Shown here: in pieces, positions 1 through 7,414 of the stretch
Layout of the letters: the number at the start of each line of letters is the position of its first letter
Position numbering within the stretch: the first letter of the stretch is position 1
Assembly: GCA_964609305.1 (NCBI GenBank)
Contig: CAZSRK010000025.1
Coordinates: 1 to 34,791 of the forward strand
Length of the DNA stretch: 34,791 nt
From: CAKSXP01 sp964609305
Lineage (GTDB): Bacteria > Bacillota > Clostridia > Oscillospirales > Oscillospiraceae
Direction: 5' to 3'
Made by a program: the position numbers and the translations under genes
Notes under the pieces: generated by a model
The model's input: the letters and a program-made list of their open reading frames with translations, nothing else
Told to the model about the DNA's origin: nothing
Database searches by the model: none

Positions 1-695
1 GCGCCCTCAAGCACGGAGCGATCCATGAACGCCCCGGGGTCGCCCTCGTCGGCGTTGCAGACCATGTATTTCTGATCGCCGGCCTCTTTCAGGCCGGCAG
101 CCCATTTGACGCCGGTGGGAAAACCTGCGCCGCCGCGGCCCCGCAGGCCGGAGGCGGTCATTTCATCGACGACCTGCTCCGGCGTCATGGTGAGCAGGGC
201 CTTTGCCGCGGCCGCATAGCCGTCGCGGGATATGTAGGCCTCCAGAGAGGAGTAGTCCATGCGTCCGCAGTTACGCAGCGCGATACGTATCTGCTCCCTG
301 AAGAAGCTTATATCGTCCAGCTTCGGTACGCGCCTTTTCTGGTGGTTGTCCCAGAAAGTATATTCCTCGACCACTTCTCCGGCGATAAGGTGGCGTTCGA
401 CAACCTCGCGCACCTTTTCATGATCCATGGAGGTATAGAAAATCCCATCCGGCTCGATCAGCATGACGGGACCGGCGGCACAGGTGCCCATGCAGCCGGT
501 GACGACCACGCTGACGGAATCGGTCAGGCCGTGATCGGCCAGCGCCTGATCCAGCGCCTCGCGGACCTCCTGGCAGTGGGAGGACACGCAGCCGGCGCCG
601 CCGCAGACCAGCACCTGCCAGGCGCATCTGCTCTGACGGGCAATATATCCGGCCTTGATGCGGCTCAGATCGGCGGCAGAATTGATACGGCTCAC
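1..695 (-). CDS. nuoF: NuoF-like NADH-binding flavoprotein subunit (hydrogenase/bifurcating type), 3' end outside window
   Basis: This is the N-terminal 231 residues of a NADH-dehydrogenase 51 kDa-like subunit; the gene runs off the window edge. The first ~100 residues form a thioredoxin-like [2Fe-2S] domain with Cys31, Cys36, Cys68 and Cys72 (CGGAGC and CMGTC contexts). Next comes the start of the FMN/NADH domain, with the glycine-rich GLRGRGGAGFPTG segment and NADEGDPGAFMDR. This N-terminal ferredoxin-like extension is typical of HndC/HydB subunits of soluble NAD(P)-linked or electron-bifurcating [FeFe] hydrogenases rather than respiratory complex I (family knowledge). The start is a GTG overlapping the upstream stop as GTGA (695-692), with GGAGG 9 nt upstream, so the pair is probably translationally coupled. 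The partner enzyme lies outside the window, so hydrogenase versus formate dehydrogenase or other NADH module is undecided. Confidence 0.9.
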   Translation of the reverse strand, partial: MSRINSAADLSRIKAGYIARQSRCAWQVLVCGGAGCVSSHCQEVREALDQALADHGLTDSVSVVVTGCMGTCAAGPVMLIEPDGIFYTSMDHEKVREVVERHLIAGEVVEEYTFWDNHQKRRVPKLDDISFFREQIRIALRNCGRMDYSSLEAYISRDGYAAAAKALLTMTPEQVVDEMTASGLRGRGGAGFPTGVKWAAGLKEAGDQKYMVCNADEGDPGAFMDRSVLEG

Positions 696-1225
696 TTTTC
701 ATCCCCTCCATTCTCGTTATATCTGGCCAGAATATTTTCCAGCCGCTCAGGTTTGACCTGCTTATACACAGTGTCGTCAATTGACATGGCGGGCGCCAGT
801 CCGCAGGAACCGATGCATCGGGCAACCTCCAGAGTGAACTGTCTGTCCGGGGTTGTATCGCCTACTCCGATACCGAGCAGCTCCTGAAGCCGCTCCACGA
901 TCTTTTTCCCGCCGCGCACATAGCATGCAGTGCCCAGACATACGCGTATCGTATGTTTGCCCCTGGGCTGCGTGGCAAAAAAGGAGTAAAACGTAACGAC
1001 GCCGGATACTTCGGACAGGGGAAGCCCCAGCTCGTCGGCTACGATCCTCTGCACCTCGATGGGCAGATAGCCGTAAATGGTCTGCGCCATGTGCAGAACC
1101 TGGATCAAAGAGCCCTCTTTGCCCCGGTATTCTCGGGCAAGAGTGCGGATGCGCTCCTGCAGGGCCTCCTCGCTCTCCGCGCCGCAGGCACAGGCGCACT
1201 GGCTTTCCATTGTTTTCTGAGACAT
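692..1225 (-). CDS. nuoE: NuoE-like [2Fe-2S] subunit (24 kDa family; HndA/HydC type)
   Basis: 177 residues, a normal length for the NADH dehydrogenase 24 kDa family. It carries a helical N-terminal domain (about 22-80) and a thioredoxin-like domain with the four cluster ligands Cys96, Cys101, Cys137 and Cys141 in C-x4-C and C-x3-C spacing. An additional CACAC stretch at residues 10-14 is not part of the standard cluster. The protein passes electrons between the NuoF-like flavoprotein encoded next to it and the rest of a soluble NAD(P)H-linked complex in the cytoplasm (family knowledge). The ATG follows an AGGTGTTGAGG purine-rich site. It is the first gene visible in this operon. Respiratory complex I is unlikely because the downstream NuoF carries a fused ferredoxin-like N-terminus; the exact complex is not identified. 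Confidence 0.92.
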   Translation of the reverse strand: MSQKTMESQCACACGAESEEALQERIRTLAREYRGKEGSLIQVLHMAQTIYGYLPIEVQRIVADELGLPLSEVSGVVTFYSFFATQPRGKHTIRVCLGTACYVRGGKKIVERLQELLGIGVGDTTPDRQFTLEVARCIGSCGLAPAMSIDDTVYKQVKPERLENILARYNENGGDEK

Positions 1226-1351
1226 GCCTCAACACCTCGTTTTCCTGAAAATTCACGTCTCCACTATAATTATTAGAGATTAGCAAAAGAATACCATAAC
1301 AAAATTAAAAATGGAAATTCGCTTTTTGTTTTGCTGATACATAAATTAAAT

Positions 1352-1382
1352 AAGCCATCCGGAACCTTTTCCGGACGGCTTT
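1352..1382 (-). terminator. Rho-independent terminator of the first LysR gene
   Basis: On the minus strand the arms AAGCCGTCCGGAA and TTCCGGATGGCTT (one G-T wobble) flank a short loop, followed by an A/T-rich TATTTAATTTATG tract. It lies directly after the LysR stop at 1390. Confidence 0.75.
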
Positions 1383-1389
1383 CTGCATA

Positions 1390-2319
1390 TTATTCAATTG
1401 GAGACGAGCGCGAGGCCTGTCTGTCCTGCTTAAGTTCCGCCTTACACAGGCTCAGGAACAGGCGCACGGCCGGGTTCTGGCTGTCCGCTCTGGCCAGCGC
1501 CGTCAGATGGAAAAGCCCCGTAGTTCCGGCAACCTGGGCCGACTTAAGCCCGGGCATCGGTGTGTCAGGGTAATAACACTGGGGTATCAGCGCAATCAGG
1601 TCGTCAAGCTGCACCTGGAGCAATACGTCCTCCTGCCGGTCTCCCGAGTAACAGATCACGGGGCTGAGCCCAAAGGACCGGAACAGCGCGGTGGTCAGAG
1701 TATGGAACGCCGCGCCCCCTCTCGTCTGCGGGACAATCAGACGCTCCCGTGCCAGTTCCACCGGGGTGACAACGGCGCGCCCGGCCAGGGAGTTGCTCTC
1801 CTTCATGGCGGCGACCAGCGGGACAGAGCGCAGCACGACGCCCTGAAACTCGGATGGGATCGTATCTCCGGTACACAGCGTGACCGCGGCGTCCAGCACA
1901 CCGTCGCGCACGGCGTCCTGAAGGGATTCGGCATGCTGATATGAGATCAGCCGAACGGAGATGAGCGGATACTGCTCACGAAAGCAGTTGAGCACCGCGG
2001 GCCATATTCCGCCGTTATATATCCAGCGGTAGCCCAGAGTGAGGCTCCCGGCAATGCCGTCCTTATACTCCTGCAATCGCAGACGCGCGGCGTCGTATCT
2101 GGCGATGACCGCCGTCGCTTCCGGAAGGAAAAGCGCGCCCGCTTCGGTCAGAGAGACGGACTGCCTGTCACGGCGGAAAAGCTGTACGCCCAGCTCCTCC
2201 TCAATCTGTACGATATGCCGGCTTAGGGTGGGCTGCGTAAGGTTAAGCTCCTGGGCAGTCTTGCCATAATTGAGGTAACGCGCGAGAAGTACAAACTCCG
2301 ACAACAGATTCAGCTCCAA
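1390..2319 (-). CDS. LysR-family transcriptional regulator
   Basis: 309 residues with the LysR layout: an N-terminal winged HTH (about 1-60, including the KTAQELNLTQPTLSRHI recognition region) and a periplasmic-binding-protein-like effector domain (about 90-295). The start is TTG at 2319 (MELNLLSEF), preceded by GGGAGGGG with 8 nt spacing; the nearby ATG is out of frame. The gene ends at a clear terminator before the NuoEF operon, which is read in the same direction, so the two are separate units. LysR proteins often control adjacent genes, but no divergent target is present here, so the regulon and effector are unknown. Confidence 0.9.
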   Translation of the reverse strand: MELNLLSEFVLLARYLNYGKTAQELNLTQPTLSRHIVQIEEELGVQLFRRDRQSVSLTEAGALFLPEATAVIARYDAARLRLQEYKDGIAGSLTLGYRWIYNGGIWPAVLNCFREQYPLISVRLISYQHAESLQDAVRDGVLDAAVTLCTGDTIPSEFQGVVLRSVPLVAAMKESNSLAGRAVVTPVELARERLIVPQTRGGAAFHTLTTALFRSFGLSPVICYSGDRQEDVLLQVQLDDLIALIPQCYYPDTPMPGLKSAQVAGTTGLFHLTALARADSQNPAVRLFLSLCKAELKQDRQASRSSPIE

Positions 2320-2689
2320 AAAACATCCCCTCCCTTCACAGCGTACGATCGTTTAAGTTTTTATAACACATACCCCTCGGGTTTTCAAGGTTATTGCCCA
2401 AAACGGAGCAATAATAGAGAAAAAAGTACGCATTTTGCCCGAAAAATCCCTGAACTGGGTTTTCACTCACTCTAAGAGCGGCTACATTTCCGTCCTGAGC
2501 GGGAAGATGGCAAGGCCGGCTCCCTCTTTGCGCCTGTCGGTCAGCTTTATCATGGTCAGCCGTATGGGTTGTCGCAGAAGTTCATGCCGCCGGCGGTGCA
2601 CTCGATCGTTATACAGACGGAGCTGTCCGCCGCCATCGAGTGGAGAGGAGCCGCGGAAAGCGTCGGCAGAAAGGGGATATCGACTGTAT
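2320..2689. other. Gap between LysR and GNAT genes with a possible minus-strand coding remnant
   Basis: No complete gene is seen in these 370 bases. On the minus strand, a frame entered through the end of the GNAT gene stays open for roughly 50 codons up to a TGA near 2563. It includes the peptide SLHSMAADSS-like stretch (read as PLHSMAADSS) and ends CDNPYG, and overlaps a following ATG reading MIKLTDRRKEG that stops after 23 codons. The composition resembles coding DNA, which suggests the tail of a decayed gene, but no family is recognised. Confidence 0.3.
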
Positions 2690-3172
2690 CTATCTCTGAC
2701 AGCAGGCGCTTTGACCGCAGCCTGCGGCCGTTCTTACCATTATATAATTGGTAAGCAGGACTCCGCGTCGCTCGACCTGCTGTTCCGACAGGGTCCTGTA
2801 TCCTCGTTTTTCGAAAAATCCCCTTGCGGTCATGGAGGCGTGTACGACGATGTTGCCTGTAACCCAGCTTTCCAATCTGTCGCAGATGGCCGATGCGATG
2901 CCCTGACCCTGATAATCCGCGTGGACATACAGACGATCGAGATATCCCGTCTCGTCTATATCCCCGAACCCGGCGATGACGCCGTTCTCAACTGCCACAA
3001 GGCTGTAATGCCCGAGCAGGGAGCGGTTCCAGTTTTCCAAGTCCGCCGCGCCCGGAGCCCAGGCGTCAAGCTGCCGCTGCGTATAGTCCCGGGCGTTTAC
3101 CGTGTGCACGGTGTTGTAGAAAAGCTCCGTTATCTCCTGACAGTCCGAAGGTTTATATTCTCTTATGACCAT
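2690..3172 (-). CDS. GNAT-family N-acetyltransferase
   Basis: 160 residues with the GNAT fold signature. Strand beta4 reads LDRLYVHADYQ and is followed by the acetyl-CoA pyrophosphate-binding loop Q-G-Q-G-I-A at about residues 93-98, then the FFEKRGYRTL C-terminal segment that is common in this family. It resembles the YafP-type subgroup. GNAT enzymes move an acetyl group from acetyl-CoA to an amine; the substrate cannot be read from the sequence. The start ATG has a GGTGGG ribosome site. A second GNAT gene lies 18 nt upstream on the same strand, so the two are probably cotranscribed. The last ~12 residues (cysteine-rich, ending CCQR) look unlike family C-termini and may reflect a damaged 3' end running into the next remnant. 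Confidence 0.88.
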   Translation of the reverse strand: MVIREYKPSDCQEITELFYNTVHTVNARDYTQRQLDAWAPGAADLENWNRSLLGHYSLVAVENGVIAGFGDIDETGYLDRLYVHADYQGQGIASAICDRLESWVTGNIVVHASMTARGFFEKRGYRTLSEQQVERRGVLLTNYIMVRTAAGCGQSACCQR

Positions 3173-3190
3173 TTTCCCACCTGTCCCTTT

Positions 3191-3637
3191 TCAATCCTCT
3201 AATTCTTTCTGCCGGTTCCAGACCATGGTGTATTCGTCTTCACCGGTATCAGAGTCGATGCTCTCAGATCGTATAACGAAGCCATGCCGCCGGTAAAAGT
3301 CAATAGCGCGCGTATTTTTACGGTACACGCTCAGTGTCAGGCTTTCCCTGCGCTGCATGGCATGCTCCAGAAGCTTTGTTCCTATGCCTTTTGATTGAGC
3401 GCCGGCACTGACAAATAACCCGGCAATATAGCTGCCTGTCAATCCGATAAAGCCCTCGGCCTGCCCGGAGCCGTCGGCTTCATACACATATATTTCCGCT
3501 TGCGGGAGCATGTCTTTTACCGGTTCGTAATTGTCAGTCCAGTATTCTTCCGGGATAAAATCGTGGGTTTCAATATTTGTCTCGAGCCATATCCGCATTA
3601 TATGGCCGGTATCCGCATTTGCATACCGCCTTATCAT
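3191..3637 (-). CDS. GNAT-family N-acetyltransferase (YjaB-like)
   Basis: 148 residues, a full-length small GNAT enzyme. The acetyl-CoA loop is seen as Q-S-K-G-I-G-T-K-L-L after the strand IAGLFVSAGA, and the C-terminal motif is AIDFYRRHGFVIRSES. The N-terminal region (MIRRYANADTGHIMRIWLE, then EEYW and YEP) fits the YjaB/YiaC-like group, some of which acetylate small molecules or protein lysines (family knowledge). The ATG is preceded by AGAGGTG. It is the promoter-proximal gene of the two-gene GNAT pair and lies just upstream of a LysR gene that reads the same way. The substrate is unknown. Confidence 0.9.
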   Translation of the reverse strand: MIRRYANADTGHIMRIWLETNIETHDFIPEEYWTDNYEPVKDMLPQAEIYVYEADGSGQAEGFIGLTGSYIAGLFVSAGAQSKGIGTKLLEHAMQRRESLTLSVYRKNTRAIDFYRRHGFVIRSESIDSDTGEDEYTMVWNRQKELED

Positions 3638-3668
3638 AATAAAAACACCTCTTTATGCTGCAGCCTTT

Positions 3669-4547
3669 TCATCGCTCTAATAAAGACAGGAACTTTAGAA
3701 TATCTTCCGATGCGTCTTTAGCGTACAGTACACCGTACGGGATGCTGTAATCCCAGGCGACCGGCAGCGTGACAAGCCCGGGATGGACGTCTGTCCAGCA
3801 CTCTAAGATTAACATAACATTTTGAGTTTGGGCGCAGCGGTTAAATACCCCCATGTCATAAAACTGGGATGTGTCCTCTATTCGTATCCCCGGGTGGCGG
3901 GATACCTCGTCCCGGAGCGCGTCATTGATGTGGGAGTCTCCCCGTTTTACCATCATCAGTGTCTGGCCATGCAGGTCGTCCACGGTCAGCAGCTCCTTTT
4001 CCGCCAGCGGGTGCTCGCGGGCGACAGCGCAGCAGATGCGATAATCCCCCAGCTTCTTAAAATTACACAGATCCAGCCATCCGGCGGAGTCACAGGCGGC
4101 TACCAGAAAATCATATTTTTCTCCCAAAGCCGCGATCTCGGATAAAATACCCTCGTGGTTATCATCAAAGGGGACGATGTGCAGCCTGTATCCCGGGAAA
4201 GCCTGATTTACCTGATACCAGAGATCCATAAAGGGTTTACAGGGGTTGAGCAGGGAGCTTCCAATGCAAAAAGTGGTCTCGGATGCGTGTTCCTGCTGTC
4301 TGGCCTCCTCTATCGCTTTTGCGGAGTAATCAAAAAGGTATCTGGCGTGCCGGTATATGACCCGTCCCGCCGCTGTCAGGCGGATGCCCTGATTACTGCG
4401 GTCAAACAGCTTCACGTCCAGATGCCTTTCCAGAGCGTTGATCTGCTTCATCACAGACGGAGGAGAGATGTACAGGCGGTCTGCCGCTTTATTGAAGCTG
4501 CCGCAGTCGGCGACACAGACAAAAGTGGTCAATTGCTGGTTGAACAA
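3669..4547 (-). CDS. LysR-family regulator, divergent from aldo/keto reductase
   Basis: 292 residues from the chosen TTG start (4547), which reads as MFNQQLTTFV; AAGGAGG lies 9 nt upstream at 4557-4563. An upstream in-frame ATG at 4571 would place that ribosome site inside the gene, so TTG is preferred. The protein has an N-terminal winged HTH (SFNKAADRLYISPPSVMKQI, about residues 17-36) and a C-terminal effector-binding domain. It is transcribed divergently from the aldo/keto reductase-flavodoxin pair across about 170 bp that contain a perfect palindrome at 4588-4603, the usual arrangement for a LysR activator and its target (inference). The inducer is unknown. Confidence 0.9.
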   Translation of the reverse strand: MFNQQLTTFVCVADCGSFNKAADRLYISPPSVMKQINALERHLDVKLFDRSNQGIRLTAAGRVIYRHARYLFDYSAKAIEEARQQEHASETTFCIGSSLLNPCKPFMDLWYQVNQAFPGYRLHIVPFDDNHEGILSEIAALGEKYDFLVAACDSAGWLDLCNFKKLGDYRICCAVAREHPLAEKELLTVDDLHGQTLMMVKRGDSHINDALRDEVSRHPGIRIEDTSQFYDMGVFNRCAQTQNVMLILECWTDVHPGLVTLPVAWDYSIPYGVLYAKDASEDILKFLSLLER

Positions 4548-4587
4548 TTTCGTTTTCCTCCTTAACCGCATTGCGTTTTGGTTAATA

Positions 4588-4603
4588 CGATGTTACAACA
4601 TCG
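4588..4603. promoter_or_regulatory. Palindromic operator candidate between LysR and aldo/keto reductase
   Basis: CGATGTT-AC-AACATCG is a perfect 7-bp inverted repeat with a 2-bp centre in the divergent promoter region. A -10-like TATACAAT follows at about 4632-4639 towards the reductase gene with only a weak -35, as expected of an activator-dependent promoter. LysR binding is inferred from position and symmetry only. Confidence 0.5.
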
Positions 4604-4721
4604 ATTCTTCCATGTCAAGGTTCAGTGCTATACAATTAAGGCAACAGATCAGGGCTTCCGTCAGCAGGCGGCGGTCCGGTCACAGCTATTTAAGATACGA
4701 AAATTTAAGGAGGTATTTTTG

Positions 4722-5564
4722 ATGGAATTTGTGACACTCAATAACGGCGTTGAGATGCCCATACTGGGCTATGGCGTGTACCAGGTCGACCCGGCCGAGT
4801 GCGAGCGCTGCGTCGCTGACGCCATTTCCGTGGGATACCGCTCGATCGACACGGCTCAGGCATATAACAACGAGGAGGGCGTGGGCAACGCGGTCGCCAA
4901 AAGCGGCGTACCCCGCGATGAACTGTTGCTGACCACCAAGGTGTGGATATCAAACGCCGGGTATGAGAAGGCCCGTGCGTCCATCGACGAGTCCCTGCGC
5001 AAGCTCAGAACAGATTATATCGATCTGCTGCTTATCCATCAGCCTTTTAATGACTACTACGGTACCTATCGCGCGATGGAGGAGGCATATAAAACAGGAA
5101 AGGTGCGCGCTATCGGTGTGTCAAACTTTTACCCCGACCGTCTCATCGACCTGTGCCAGTTTGTGGAGGTGACCCCGGCGGTCAACCAGGTGGAGACCCA
5201 TGTGTTCCAGCAGCAGGCCAGGGCCCACGAGGTCATGAAAAAGTACGGTGTGCAGCATGAGAGCTGGGGGCCGTTTGCCGAGGGACGCAATGATTTCTTT
5301 ACCAACACTGTCCTTGCCAGTATCGGCGCAAAATACGGTAAATCTGTTGCTCAGACGGCTCTGCGCTTTCTTATCCAGTCGGACGTGGTGGTCATTCCGA
5401 AGTCCACACATATTGAGCGGATGGAGCAGAACATGGATGTCTTTGATTTCACCCTGTCCAGTGAGGACATGGAGGCCATCCGGGCGCTGGATGCAGGTGA
5501 GAGCCTGTTTTTCTCGCATTACGACCCGGAGACGGTGGAGTTTTTGACCGGGCTGGGCAAGTAA
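4722..5564 (+). CDS. Aldo/keto reductase
   Basis: 280 residues, the normal length of bacterial AKR enzymes. The catalytic tetrad is visible as Asp43 (SIDTAQAY), Tyr48, Lys73 (LTTKVW) and His106 (LLIHQP). The cofactor-binding C-terminal motif is VVIPKSTHIERMEQN. It should reduce aldehydes or ketones with NADPH in the cytoplasm (family knowledge); the natural substrate is unknown. The start was set at the ATG preceded by AAGGAGG at 4707-4713, not at the in-frame upstream ATG at 4578 that lies in the promoter region. The flavodoxin gene begins 48 nt after the stop and is likely cotranscribed. A divergent LysR gene probably regulates the pair. Confidence 0.94.
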   Translation: MEFVTLNNGVEMPILGYGVYQVDPAECERCVADAISVGYRSIDTAQAYNNEEGVGNAVAKSGVPRDELLLTTKVWISNAGYEKARASIDESLRKLRTDYIDLLLIHQPFNDYYGTYRAMEEAYKTGKVRAIGVSNFYPDRLIDLCQFVEVTPAVNQVETHVFQQQARAHEVMKKYGVQHESWGPFAEGRNDFFTNTVLASIGAKYGKSVAQTALRFLIQSDVVVIPKSTHIERMEQNMDVFDFTLSSEDMEAIRALDAGESLFFSHYDPETVEFLTGLGK

Positions 5565-5612
5565 GGCACAGCTTGTGAAAAAATCTGGACGCAAGCAGGA
5601 AGGTACAGAGCA

Positions 5613-6119
5613 ATGGCAGCATTGATCGCTTATTTTTCCCGGGCGGATGAGAACTATTTCAACGGCACGCTTCGCGTAGTGCCTGTCGGTAATACGGAAA
5701 TTGCAACAGAAATGCTGCAAAGCATCACGGGAGCGGATATGTTTAAGATAGAGCCGCTTCTGCAGTATTCGAAAGACTACAACGAGTGCATCTCCCAGGC
5801 TCAGGACGACCAGCGCCGGGACGCCCGTCCCGAGCTGAAGGGATACCCGGACAGCCTGGAGCAGTACGATACGATTTATCTGGGTTATCCCAACTACTGG
5901 GGGACCATGCCCATGCCTGTATTCACGTTTTTGGAGCATTTTGATTTTACGGACAAGACGATCCGCCCGTTTTGCACCCATGAGGGAAGCGGACTTGGAC
6001 ACAGCGAAAGCGATATCCGCCGTCTTTGCCCGGGTGCAAAGGTGGAGAAGGGCCTGGCCATCCCCGGCGGCAGCGTAAGCACTGCAGAGAATGCTGTTAG
6101 ACAGTGGTGCGGAGCGTGA
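5613..6119 (+). CDS. Flavodoxin-family protein
   Basis: 168 residues of flavodoxin fold. The N-terminal phosphate-loop strand IAYFSRADEN is followed by GNTEIATEM, and the central FMN-contact segment reads YDTIYLGYPNYWGTMPMPVFTF. The C-terminal half contains FCTHEGSGLGHSESDI, typical of the flavodoxin_4 group found beside aldo/keto reductases and oxidoreductases in Clostridia. It probably carries electrons with bound FMN or acts as a small flavin reductase (inference). The ATG follows AGGAAGG. It lies 48 nt behind the aldo/keto reductase gene and ends the transcription unit. The protein has no signal peptide or membrane segment. Confidence 0.9.
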   Translation: MAALIAYFSRADENYFNGTLRVVPVGNTEIATEMLQSITGADMFKIEPLLQYSKDYNECISQAQDDQRRDARPELKGYPDSLEQYDTIYLGYPNYWGTMPMPVFTFLEHFDFTDKTIRPFCTHEGSGLGHSESDIRRLCPGAKVEKGLAIPGGSVSTAENAVRQWCGA

Positions 6120-6290
6120 ATGCGCCGGGCCGATTATCTGCGCCAAAAGGCAATAAAATAAGTCAATTCGTTTCCGTGCTTTTTATGCAGTACGGTATAA
6201 CGATTGAGCACAGCGCTGAAAAGAGGGAATTCCCCCGGATATGAGCGAAATAAAGTAAAACGCAGTCTATTAAATTCAGCCAAAATTAGG

Positions 6291-6319
6291 TTGACACTCC
6301 CGAAAATAAGCGATATACT
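6291..6319 (+). promoter_or_regulatory. Consensus sigma-A promoter P1 of the surface-protein locus
   Basis: TTGACA (6291-6296), an exact 17-bp spacer and TATACT (6314-6319). Transcription would begin near 6326, about 415 nt ahead of the surface-protein gene. Confidence 0.8.
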
Positions 6320-6366
6320 TAACATGTACGTGTGTGCGCAAAATTTTCTATTTTTTATTTTTGGGG

Positions 6367-6396
6367 TTGACAGCTAATGCGGGCGGACAATATGCT
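6367..6396 (+). promoter_or_regulatory. Second promoter P2 downstream of P1
   Basis: TTGACA (6367-6372), 18-bp spacer and TATGCT (6391-6396), 76 bp behind P1. Transcription would begin near 6403, just before a folded stretch. Confidence 0.65.
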
Positions 6397-6402
6397 TTAT
6401 AG

Positions 6403-6504
6403 CTGGCAAGCAAGCCTGACGCTTGCTCTTTTCGGTTGCCTGAAAATAGAACTTGGGGCTCACCCGACCTGCGGCTATGCCGCGGGTTGAGTGAGCCCTT
6501 TTTT
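6403..6504 (+). ncRNA. Candidate small RNA or transcription attenuator ending in a strong terminator
   Basis: The ~100-nt transcript predicted from P2 begins with a hairpin AGCAAGC-CTGAC-GCTTGCT (enclosed by GGCA/TGCC) and ends with a long hairpin whose outer arms are GGGCTCAC (6456-6463) and GTGAGCCC (6491-6498). That hairpin has an inner GCGGC-TAT-GCCGC stem and is followed by T6 (6499-6504). It does not match any RNA class I recognise; 6S RNA and the c-di-GMP riboswitches were considered and not supported. It could be an independent sRNA or the attenuator of the surface-protein mRNA. Confidence 0.5.
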
Positions 6505-6607
6505 CGTGCCCTGACCCCTGGCGAAGCTGCCCTATCTTACAGGTATTGCAGGGATCTGCGCAGAAAAGGCTGCGCCCCTGATACTGCCATAAATCGGGAG
6601 GTGATTG

Positions 6608-6670
6608 ATGATAGAATCCATGTGCGAAGCTCTATTTCCGCACGAACCGGCGGACCGGCCCCACGCATAA
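6608..6670 (+). CDS. Short upstream ORF (20 codons), candidate leader peptide
   Basis: An ATG sits 6 nt behind a near-perfect Shine-Dalgarno GGAGGTGAT (6598-6605) and opens a 20-codon frame, MIESMCEALFPHEPADRPHA, ending in TAA at 6668-6670. It lies between the attenuator-like terminator and the large surface-protein gene (ATG 6740). Just upstream, at about 6541-6589, is a hairpin with a GCGCAG/CTGCGC stem. Just downstream is a GC hairpin GCGGCC-CCG-GGCCGC (6692-6706). The strong ribosome site suggests real translation, but no family or regulatory amino-acid run is evident. Confidence 0.4.
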   Translation: MIESMCEALFPHEPADRPHA

Positions 6671-6739
6671 GTACCCGATACCCCACGCACTGCGGCCCCG
6701 GGCCGCTGATCGATCATCAACCAAAGAAGGAGGAACAAC

Positions 6740-7414
6740 ATGAAGAAACGATTGTTAGCCATATTTCTGGCTGTGTTAATGCTCGCGTCTTTGATGCCAA
6801 CAAGCGTATTTGCGGCAGATGGCGACAGAGTGCAAATAGTTCACAGCGATGGCACCACTACAGGGTTTGCTGGTTTGGATAAAGCTCTGCAGGCAATCCA
6901 GGCTGGTGAAACTATTAAACTTCTGACAAACATATCCAGGAACAGTGCGCTTTCAGTAAGCGGCAAAACGTTTACTCTGGATCTGAACGGATATACCCTG
7001 ACTACAACAGCAAATATTGTAATTAGTGCAGGCGCTGATGTAGTCATTGATGCCACTGGAGGTGGCGGAATTACTTCTAGCAGTGCTGCTCGTCTCTTCC
7101 AAGTTCAGGACGGCGCCAGCCTTACCATCAATGGCGGCACTTTCACCGGAGGAACGAATCTTTTTGTCAATAACATGGGTGCCATTACTATTAATGCAGG
7201 GACATTTCCCACAAGCTCTTATGGAAATGCATTCATTAACGGTACCGGAACCACCAATATTTACGGCGGCACTTTCTCAGCAACAAAACTTGAGAATGGT
7301 AACGGATCCGTCAACGTAATAGGCGGCACATTTGCCACAAACGTGTCGAGCTATGCCTCTGCACCCTATACTGTGTATGACGGTTCTTACATATACCTAT
7401 TGCGCCGATTATGA
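6740..7414 (+). pseudogene. Large surface/adhesin-like protein, N-terminal part up to a frameshift
   Basis: This is the first piece of one reading unit that should run from 6740 to 13643 (about 2,300 residues). A signal peptide is clear: KKR, a hydrophobic core LLAIFLAVLMLASLMP and an AFA-type cleavage region (TSVFAAD). The mature part resembles a repetitive right-handed beta-helix, with recurrent GGTF and ITINAGTF turns. The frame is lost near 7396-7397: after DGSYIY the sense continues in the next frame as YCADYDAAYAAY, which one extra C would explain. The fragment ends 16 codons later at a stop. The ATG has a strong AAGGAGG site. The protein is probably secreted and attached to the wall or S-layer (inference). 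Confidence 0.85.

Noticed and set aside
2435..3202. 255-codon plus-strand frame opposite the first GNAT gene
   Set aside because: The minus strand encodes a clear GNAT enzyme; the plus frame has no ribosome site or recognisable domain.
5121..6146. 341-codon minus-strand frame opposite the aldo/keto reductase and flavodoxin genes
   Set aside because: Antisense to two well-supported genes and without family features.
6320..6505. 6S RNA or c-di-GMP riboswitch in the surface-gene leader
   Set aside because: The 5' and 3' ends do not pair into the long 6S rod, and the conserved c-di-GMP-I core was not found, so only an unclassified structured RNA is reported.
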